Below, piece after piece: positions 15,969-21,879 of a stretch of 64,000 nt of DNA; the first letter of the stretch is position 1, and each line of letters starts with the position of its first letter. Location of the stretch: the NCBI GenBank assembly GCA_050261515.1, contig JBLNDJ010000052.1, forward strand, positions 100,784-164,783, read 5' to 3'. The DNA comes from JBLNDJ01 sp050261515. GTDB taxonomy: Bacteria; Acidobacteriota; Terriglobia; Bryobacterales; Bryobacteraceae. The notes under the pieces were generated by a model. That model did no database searches and was not told the DNA's origin. It saw nothing but the letters and a program-made list of their open reading frames with translations. A program made the translations under genes and the position numbers.

Positions 15969-17114
15969 CTAGCGTGTCGCCTGGGCAAGCCTGACCGAAA
16001 CCGCCGCGGGCGTGGCTCGCTCGAGGTGGACGCCCGGAGGCAGGCCGAGATTCTTCGGCCGTATGTGCACGGTTCGCGAGCCCGGACGCGCGCCGCTGAG
16101 ATCGAACGTCGCGATCAGGCGGTTCAGGCCGGCCGACTCCATCATGAGCGCGTTGCCGCGTAGCTGCACCTCCACTTCGGATGCCGACTGCGCCGCGATG
16201 GTCATGCCCTGAGGGACGCCGCTGAAGGCCACCGGAACGTTGACGGTCCGGACGGTGGTGCCGGTCGTGTAGATCGCGGTCGCCCAGACCGCCGCCGCAA
16301 GGCCGATGGCAGCGAGCTTGAACGGCACGTCGCGCGTGAGCGCCAGCCGCAGCCTTTCCACCCAGCTCAGCTCGGGGCTCGATTCGAGATGCGCCAGCAG
16401 CGCCGCCATCTGTTCGCTGTTGCGCATTTCACGAATCTTGCCGTCCTGAAACAGCGTGACCGTGCCGCGCTGCTCGGAGACCGCGATCACGAGAGCGTCC
16501 GACCGTTCGGCCAGGCCCATGGCGGCGCGGTGGCGCGTCCCGAAGGCGACCGGCAGATCGGTGCGCCGGGTGAGCGGCAGCACGGCACGGGCGCGCGCCA
16601 GCGTCGGGCCGTCGATGATGATGGCTCCATCGTGCATCGGCGATTCCTTCTGGAAGATCGCTTCGATCAGCTCGCGGGAGACGTGCGCGCCGACCGGCGT
16701 ACCGGCCTGGATCAGTTCGGTAACCGAATCCTTGCGCACGATGACGATCAGCGCCCCGATGAAACTCTGCGCCAGCGTAAAGGCCGCTTCCGCGACGGCC
16801 CGGTTCGTGGGCGTGAGCGACGCGCTCTTGCGCCAGCCGGAACGCAGCAGCGTATCGAGCCGCATGAAGGCGTGGCGCAGCTCGGGCTGGAACACCACCA
16901 GCAGCACCGCGATCGCGAGGAAGCCGGCGGCCGTGAGCACCCAGCTCGTGATCACGAGGTCGTAGTTGCGCGCCAGCAGCGCGCCCAGGTGCAGCGCGAC
17001 GATGCCTGCGAAGATCCGCACCGCGCGCGCCTGCCTGGTCCAGCGCAGCACGATGTAGATGGCGCCGGCCAGGACGGCGAAATCGACGGCGTTCTGCCAG
17101 CGTATGAGCGGCAT
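15969..17114 (-). CDS. cdaA: Diadenylate cyclase (CdaA-type) fused to a YbbR domain
   Basis: This 381-residue protein has three N-terminal membrane segments (about residues 10-75) and then a DAC domain that makes cyclic di-AMP from two ATP. The catalytic motifs are intact: DGA at 162-164 (SPMHDGAIII) and RHR at 194-196 (GTRHRAAMG). After the DAC domain come a further hydrophobic segment (KLAAIGLAAAVWATAIY) and one YbbR-like repeat (VNVPVAFSGVPQGM to HLERATPAAVSVRL). In Firmicutes, CdaA and its YbbR-containing regulator CdaR are separate adjacent genes; here they form one chain. ATG 17114 is preferred over 17126 because CATAAT overlaps the latter. Confidence 0.93.
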   Translation of the reverse strand: MPLIRWQNAVDFAVLAGAIYIVLRWTRQARAVRIFAGIVALHLGALLARNYDLVITSWVLTAAGFLAIAVLLVVFQPELRHAFMRLDTLLRSGWRKSASLTPTNRAVAEAAFTLAQSFIGALIVIVRKDSVTELIQAGTPVGAHVSRELIEAIFQKESPMHDGAIIIDGPTLARARAVLPLTRRTDLPVAFGTRHRAAMGLAERSDALVIAVSEQRGTVTLFQDGKIREMRNSEQMAALLAHLESSPELSWVERLRLALTRDVPFKLAAIGLAAAVWATAIYTTGTTVRTVNVPVAFSGVPQGMTIAAQSASEVEVQLRGNALMMESAGLNRLIATFDLSGARPGSRTVHIRPKNLGLPPGVHLERATPAAVSVRLAQATR

Positions 17115-17124
17115 ACCGCTTCTC

Positions 17125-17130
17125 ATTATG
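17125..17130 (-). promoter_or_regulatory. -10 hexamer CATAAT, 10 bases before cdaA start
   Basis: Five of six bases match TATAAT. It overlaps the alternative ATG at 17126, so that codon would not be in the transcript. Confidence 0.4.
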
Positions 17131-17199
17131 GGACGGTCGCTTGCTTCACGGTCGCGCCTTCCCCCCGAAATCGCGGCTCTCTAATCCGGCGGCTCGTAG

Positions 17200-17205
17200 T
17201 ATAGT
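17200..17205 (+). promoter_or_regulatory. -10 hexamer TATAGT, 7 bases before the Gfo/Idh gene
   Basis: Five of six bases match TATAAT. There is no Shine-Dalgarno sequence between it and the ATG at 17213, consistent with a leaderless mRNA. Confidence 0.45.
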
Positions 17206-17212
17206 GCCTGAC

Positions 17213-18553
17213 ATGAAACACTCGAGGCGCGGGTTCCTTGGCGCAATCACCGCGGCTTCCTACGGGCGCATTCTCGGCGCGAACGACCGCGCCGGGCTGG
17301 GTTTCATAGGCTACGGTCTCATCGGCGCGCGGCACGTCGAGGATTTCAAAACGCTGCCGGACGCCGATCTCGTCGCTGTCTCCGATGTCTATCAGCCGCG
17401 CCTGGAACAGGGCCTCGCCGCCTGCGGGCCGCGCGCGAAGGGCTACGCCGATTTCCGCCGACTGCTCGACGACAGGAACGTAGACGCGGTCGTGATCTCG
17501 ACGCCCGACCACTGGCATGCGCTCCAGACGATTCTCGCCTGCGCCGCGGGTAAGGACGTCTATGTCGAAAAGCCGATGACGCTGTTCGTGGCCGAAGGCC
17601 GCTGGATGGCCACTGCCGCGCGCCGCTACAACCGCGTCGTGACCGCCGGAACGCAGCAGCGCAGCGGTCCGCACTACCGCGAGGCCGTCAGGCTGGTGCG
17701 CGGCGGCGCCCTCGGCAAGGTGCACAGCGTGCGCATCGGCGCGTACCGGAACATCATGCCGGGCTTCGGCGCCGCGCCTGAGGCCGCGCCTCCGCCGGGC
17801 CTCGACTACGATTTGTGGCTGGGGCCCGCGCCCGAGCGTCCTTACAGCCGCCATCGCGCCCTGTACCACTTCCGCTGGTTCTGGGATTACTCGGGCGGCC
17901 AGATGACGAACCTCGGGACGCACGAGATCGACATCGTCCACTGGGCGATGCAGGTGAACGGACCGCGCGCTGTGTCCTCGAGCGGCGGACGCTTCGCGCT
18001 CGAAGACGACGGAGAGACGCCCGACACGCAGGACGCGATCTTCGAATACCCCGGTTTCACAGCGGTGGTCTCCGTCCGCGAGGCCGCGCGCAGCAGGCAG
18101 GCGGGCGGCGCGTTCGAGATCTACGGCACCAGGGCGTCGATGTCGCTTTCGCGCAACGGATTCGAGCTGACGCCGGAGATGAAGATCTGGCCGGAGAACG
18201 CGATTCCGGCGTGGTCCGCGCCCGCCGGGCACCCGCCCCACCGCGCCGATGTGAAGCCCGAATCGCAGGCGCAGCCGCTCCGGGGCACAGGCTCCGAGGA
18301 CGAGCAGATGCGGCTGCACGCGCGCAATTTCGTGGATTGCATCAAGTCGCGGCAGCGGCCCGCGGCGGATGTCGAGGACGCGCACCGCGTCTCGGCCGCG
18401 TGCCATCTCGCGAACCTTTCTCTGCGGCTCGGCCGCAAGATCCGGTGGGATGCGGACGCCGAGAGCATCCCGGACGACGCCGAGGCGACGGCCGCGCTCG
18501 TGCGCCCTTACCGCGAACCGTGGGCCCGGGAGATGAGGAGCCTGAACCTGTGA
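17213..18553 (+). CDS. Gfo/Idh/MocA family oxidoreductase with Tat-type leader
   Basis: This 446-residue protein starts with a twin-arginine leader (SRRGFLGAITAAS), so it is probably exported folded with its nucleotide. The Rossmann part shows LGFIGYGLIGARH, VVISTPDHWHA and DVYVEKPMTL (catalytic Lys in EKP). The C-terminal domain contains HFRWFWDYSGGQMTNLGTHEIDIVHWAM, where the His and Asp pattern is typical of the family. Members oxidise or reduce sugar-like polyols with NAD(P). It overlaps the following isomerase-like gene by four bases (GTGA), so the two are co-translated and probably act on the same sugar. The substrate is unknown. Confidence 0.92.
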   Translation: MKHSRRGFLGAITAASYGRILGANDRAGLGFIGYGLIGARHVEDFKTLPDADLVAVSDVYQPRLEQGLAACGPRAKGYADFRRLLDDRNVDAVVISTPDHWHALQTILACAAGKDVYVEKPMTLFVAEGRWMATAARRYNRVVTAGTQQRSGPHYREAVRLVRGGALGKVHSVRIGAYRNIMPGFGAAPEAAPPPGLDYDLWLGPAPERPYSRHRALYHFRWFWDYSGGQMTNLGTHEIDIVHWAMQVNGPRAVSSSGGRFALEDDGETPDTQDAIFEYPGFTAVVSVREAARSRQAGGAFEIYGTRASMSLSRNGFELTPEMKIWPENAIPAWSAPAGHPPHRADVKPESQAQPLRGTGSEDEQMRLHARNFVDCIKSRQRPAADVEDAHRVSAACHLANLSLRLGRKIRWDADAESIPDDAEATAALVRPYREPWAREMRSLNL

Positions 18554-19566
18554 CGCGCCGCACGTTCCTGGGGAGCCTGGCCGCCACCGCCGCCGGCGCA
18601 CCCGCGCCGGCCGCCATGGGCCTTTCGCCCGATTGCTTCGTGCTGAGCAAGGGCCCGCGCACACCGTACGAGTACCTTGAATTCGCGCACGCGCTCGGCG
18701 CCGGCGGCGTGCAGGCGATTCTGCCGCCCGCCTTCGACGCCGCGTATCTCAGGAAGGTGCGACAGCGCGTCGAGGAAACCGGCATGTACCTCGAGATCAC
18801 GACCATGCTGCCGGGCGCGGATACAACGGAGTTCGAGCGCGTGCTTGCGGCCGCCAGGGAGTGCGGCGCGTACTGCATTCGGACCGTGTGCCTCACCGGC
18901 CGCCGTTACGAGAACTTCAGCACGCTCGAGGAGTGGAATGCGTTCGTGGCCGCCTCGAAGGCGAAGATCGAGCGCGCCGCGCGCATCGCCGGGCGGCTTC
19001 GCATGCCCGTCGGCATCGAGAACCACAAGGACTGGACGCTCGAGGAGATGGCGCCGCTGATGAAGCAGTACGGGAGCGAGTATCTCGGCGTGTGCATCGA
19101 TTGGGGCAACAACGTCGCGCTGCTCGACGACCCGGTGAAGTTGGTCGAAGGCCTCGCGCCCTACACGATCAACTCGCACATCAAGGACGTGGCGGTCGAG
19201 GAATACGAGGACGGTTTCCTTTTGGCCGAGGTCCCGCTGGGACAGGGCATTCTCGATCTGCCGCGCATGCTTGCCGCGATCCGGAAGCGCCGGCCGCAAA
19301 CGCGCTTCTCACTCGACATGCTCACGCGCAATCCGCTCGAGATCGCGTGCCTGACGGACAAATACTGGGCGACATTCCCCCAACGCAACGGGCGCTACCT
19401 GGCGCGCACGCTCGCGATGGTTCGGGCGCACAAACCCGCGCGTCCGTTGCAACGCCTGGACGGTCTCGACCAGCCGGCGCGGGAAAGCCTGGAGCGCCGG
19501 AACATCCGCGACTGCCTCGACTACACCCGCGATCAGCTATTCAGTACCCGCAAAATCTCGGAATAG
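18550..19566 (+). CDS. Sugar phosphate isomerase/epimerase-type TIM barrel, Tat-exported
   Basis: This 338-residue protein has an RR leader (TRRTFLGSLAATAAGAPAP) and a xylose-isomerase-like TIM barrel. Likely metal-binding residues sit in MPVGIENHKDWTLEEM (Glu), YLGVCIDWGNNVALLDDP (Asp), TINSHIKDVAVEEYED (His, Asp) and FSLDMLTRNPLEI. The GTG start overlaps the stop of the oxidoreductase before it, so the two form a coupled pair. Such pairs (oxidoreductase plus isomerase) process keto-sugars or inositols in related bacteria; this is inference from family and context. Its last 34 bases overlap the small minus-strand gene at 19533-19775. Confidence 0.88.
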   Translation: MTRRTFLGSLAATAAGAPAPAAMGLSPDCFVLSKGPRTPYEYLEFAHALGAGGVQAILPPAFDAAYLRKVRQRVEETGMYLEITTMLPGADTTEFERVLAAARECGAYCIRTVCLTGRRYENFSTLEEWNAFVAASKAKIERAARIAGRLRMPVGIENHKDWTLEEMAPLMKQYGSEYLGVCIDWGNNVALLDDPVKLVEGLAPYTINSHIKDVAVEEYEDGFLLAEVPLGQGILDLPRMLAAIRKRRPQTRFSLDMLTRNPLEIACLTDKYWATFPQRNGRYLARTLAMVRAHKPARPLQRLDGLDQPARESLERRNIRDCLDYTRDQLFSTRKISE

Positions 19567-19775
19567 AACTCCAGCGTCGTTTCCGTATCCGCGCTCTCGG
19601 GGGCGCGGGCATGCTTGAGGATCGCCTCGGTCAACTCCAGCGCCTGCTCCGGCGCCGCCTTCGCGCGCGCCCGCAGTGCAGGCACGAGTTCGGGATGCCT
19701 TGCGCCGAGCGCCTGCCCCAGCAACTCAAATGTGGCGTCCTCCCCAGCCGCTGCCGGGGAGCCTGCATGAAACAT
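19533..19775 (-). CDS. Small hypothetical protein (80 residues)
   Basis: The product is a predicted all-helical protein with protein-like composition and no membrane segment. It contains the repeated pattern ATFELLGQALGARHPELVPALRARAK and ends in TTLEFYSEILRVLNS. GGCGGA lies 9 bases before the ATG, and TATACT lies further upstream as a possible -10. The gene overlaps the 3' end of the convergent isomerase gene by 34 bases. I do not recognise the family. The balanced charge and the clean Shine-Dalgarno-like site make it more likely real than chance, but not certain. Confidence 0.5.
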   Translation of the reverse strand: MFHAGSPAAAGEDATFELLGQALGARHPELVPALRARAKAAPEQALELTEAILKHARAPESADTETTLEFYSEILRVLNS

Positions 19776-19882
19776 TTTTAAGTCCGCCTGTTCGGAACAT
19801 CAGTATAAGCCAACGCGCCGCAGGCAAGCTGCTGGAGAGGTTACGTTCTCGTCATTTGAGTACTAGGGGTACCGCAGTACCA

Positions 19883-21331
19883 TTACCGCGCGCGCCGGGG
19901 CACGAAGATGTCGCGCCACGTGAGGCCGCACTCGCTCACCATCTGGAGCGCATACTCCTGGCGTCCCAGCGCCGCATCGCCGTTGTTGGTGCCGAAGGCG
20001 AATTTCACGCCGGCCTTCTTCGCCATTTTGATGAATGCCGGGCTCGGGATGCGGTAGCGGTTGTTGATCTCGACCGCGATGCCGTTGTTGGCCGCCGCAT
20101 CGATCACCTTCTGCATCCGCTCCGGCGTCCAAAGCCTGTCGTAATCGGCGGCAATCTGGTCGGGCAGGAACGTGGGGTTGACGTAGATGTCGATCGGTTC
20201 GTTATTGAGGATGCCGAGAATGCGGCGGACCAGCATCTCCATGAACGCCTGCGCGTCCGGGATCACGCCGACCTCTTCCTTGATCCACGTGCGCATTCGC
20301 CTGCCGTTGTCGTCGGTGAACGTCATCGAATCCGTGAAGACGTAGTCGAACTGCGCGATCGTGTCCTTGGAGACGAGCGTCACCCATTCGCGCCCTTCGC
20401 CCTGCAGGGCGACGAACACGGGCTGGCCTTTCATTGCTCGCACGAATTCCATAACGCCCGAATCGTTCGTCACCGGGAAGCCGACGCCGCAGTTGATCGC
20501 GATGCCATAAGCGACGCCCGTGCGCCGCGAGTTGGCGAGCGCCTGCTCGATCGTGAGCCCGCCCTTGAGGTGGACGTGATAATCGACCACCGGGAAATTC
20601 TCCGCGTTGAGGTGCAGGATCTGGCGGTAGATGCCGTCGGCCAGCGGGCGCTGGGCGCTTGCGGCCCGCGCGTTATCGGGGAGCGGCCGGACCAGGATGT
20701 TCCGGAAAAAGACCTGCGAACCTGGGTCGTGGCACTGGAGCGCGAACGTTCCGCTCGAGAGCACGCGCCCGGCGCCCTCGCCCGGCTCGGCCACCGGCGG
20801 ATCGGGCTCGACGTAATCCACCACCAGCGTGCCGTTCACGCGGATCTCAACCTGCTTGCCGCGCACAACGATATGCATCTCGAACCACTCGTTGTCCGCA
20901 ACGAGCTGCTTGTAGACGTTGCGCACGCCGTAGAGCGAACCGGTCTTCTTGCGCTCGATGTAATCGCCCTCGCCGTGGTGCGTGTTGTTGATCTGGACCT
21001 CGAACCCTTTGGCCGGCCATCCACCGCGCTCGAATTGTGTGTGGAAGTAAATGCCGGAGTTCGCGCCCGGGCGCGTCATCACAGAGGCCTTTAGCTCGAA
21101 GTTCTTGAAGCCGGTCCGCCGCGTGTAAAACAGGTGCGAGCGCGGGCCGGCGGCCGCGATCGCACCCTCGGCGACTTTCCAGGATTCCGCATGCTCGGAG
21201 GCGCGCCATCCGTCGAGGCTCTTGCCGTCGAACAACGGGATCCACCCCTCGTCCGCCGTGGCGCGGGCAGCGGTTACCGGGAGAGCAGCGAGCAGGCTCG
21301 CGAGTTCACGACGAGTCAGGAGTGCGGGCAT
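19883..21331 (-). CDS. DUF1080-PHP-like fusion protein, secreted
   Basis: This 482-residue protein has an N-terminal leader (RRELASLLAALPVTAARA). Residues of about 28-215 form a DUF1080 domain: LFDGKSLDGWRAS, GANSGIYFHTQF, FEVQINNTHHGEG, TGSLYGVRNV and FALQCHDPGSQVFFRNI. From about residue 245 there is a second domain of the PHP/amidohydrolase type: FPVVDYHVHLKGGLTIEQAL (HxH metal motif), VYVNPTF-like strands, IAVEINNRYRIPSP and KFAFGTNNGD. DUF1080 members cleave keto-glycosides in some cases; the PHP-like part is probably a metal-dependent hydrolase. TATACT sits 8 bases before the ATG. The combination is unusual (see findings). Confidence 0.87.
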   Translation of the reverse strand: MPALLTRRELASLLAALPVTAARATADEGWIPLFDGKSLDGWRASEHAESWKVAEGAIAAAGPRSHLFYTRRTGFKNFELKASVMTRPGANSGIYFHTQFERGGWPAKGFEVQINNTHHGEGDYIERKKTGSLYGVRNVYKQLVADNEWFEMHIVVRGKQVEIRVNGTLVVDYVEPDPPVAEPGEGAGRVLSSGTFALQCHDPGSQVFFRNILVRPLPDNARAASAQRPLADGIYRQILHLNAENFPVVDYHVHLKGGLTIEQALANSRRTGVAYGIAINCGVGFPVTNDSGVMEFVRAMKGQPVFVALQGEGREWVTLVSKDTIAQFDYVFTDSMTFTDDNGRRMRTWIKEEVGVIPDAQAFMEMLVRRILGILNNEPIDIYVNPTFLPDQIAADYDRLWTPERMQKVIDAAANNGIAVEINNRYRIPSPAFIKMAKKAGVKFAFGTNNGDAALGRQEYALQMVSECGLTWRDIFVPRRAR

Positions 21332-21339
21332 GGACTCCC

Positions 21340-21345
21340 AGTATA
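21340..21345 (-). promoter_or_regulatory. -10 hexamer TATACT, 8 bases before the DUF1080-PHP start
   Basis: Five of six bases match TATAAT. A GGGAG sequence falls in the same 8 bases but would lie at or before the transcription start. Confidence 0.4.
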
Positions 21346-21353
21346 CGCGCCGT

Positions 21354-21773
21354 TCAGGAGACGAACGACGCGCTCAACCCGGCAGACGGCGGATTCGGCG
21401 GCGCCGGCACGGCGCCCAGCAGGCCCGCGATCATCCCGCTGAGTTCGCTCCACGCGAACGGCTTTTCGATGAAGCCGACCCCGGGCTCGGGCACGAACTC
21501 GCGGCCGACGAATTCCGGCTCTCCGGAGATGAGCAGCACTCGCACCGCCGGCCGGCGCGCGACGGCGTCCCGGACCAGTTGTGCGGCATCGGGCAGCGGC
21601 GTTTCGGCCAGCAACAGGTCGATGTTGCACCAGGAACTGCCGATCAACTGCACCGCGTCCGACGCCGATCCAGCGACCAGGACTGCGTATCCCGCGCGGC
21701 GCAGGAATTCACGGATCTGCCGGAGCAGCGGCAGGTGCGGAATCGAAACGAGCACCGTTCCCGTGGCCAACAT
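21354..21773 (-). CDS. Degenerate response-regulator receiver (pseudo-REC) protein
   Basis: This 139-residue single-domain protein has a CheY-like fold pattern: beta1 TVLVSIPHL, helix LLRQIREFLRRAGY, beta2 AVLVAGS, beta3 NIDLLLAETPLPD, beta4 RVLLISGEP and beta5 GVGFIEKPF. The acidic pair after beta1 is missing (S10-I-P-H) and the phospho-acceptor Asp is Glu57. The switch Ser83 and Lys104 are kept. This looks like a phosphorylation-independent receiver, perhaps locked in an active-like state by the Glu. There is no output domain; a Pro-rich tail follows. An upstream in-frame ATG at 21830 is possible. It is divergent from the 988-residue secreted protein gene. Confidence 0.75.
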   Translation of the reverse strand: MLATGTVLVSIPHLPLLRQIREFLRRAGYAVLVAGSASDAVQLIGSSWCNIDLLLAETPLPDAAQLVRDAVARRPAVRVLLISGEPEFVGREFVPEPGVGFIEKPFAWSELSGMIAGLLGAVPAPPNPPSAGLSASFVS

Positions 21774-21833
21774 ACAAGTTGTGATGCTCGAATCGTACTT
21801 CAGGGAACTTAGTTTTGCGCCACTTTTCATGTT

Positions 21834-21860
21834 AAAGCTGATTAACGAGTGCACAGCTTT
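21834..21860. promoter_or_regulatory. Inverted repeat AAAGCTG-N13-CAGCTTT in a divergent promoter region
   Basis: This is a perfect 7-bp dyad 20 bases before the start at 21880, inside an AT-richer stretch between the pseudo-receiver and the large secreted protein. It sits next to a weak -10 (TAATAT, 7 bases before the ATG), so it is a plausible operator. No regulator can be assigned. Confidence 0.35.
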
Positions 21861-21879
21861 TCGTACTAATATTTCCCCT

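Noticed and set aside
13502..15994. Second very long frame parallel to ybbP in another phase
   Set aside because: It is an Arg/Ala/Pro-rich out-of-phase reading typical of GC-rich DNA; ybbP has the conserved motifs.
19776..19882. Terminator from the GGTAC-CGCA-GTACC hairpin
   Set aside because: The stem has only 5 bp and no T-run follows on either strand.
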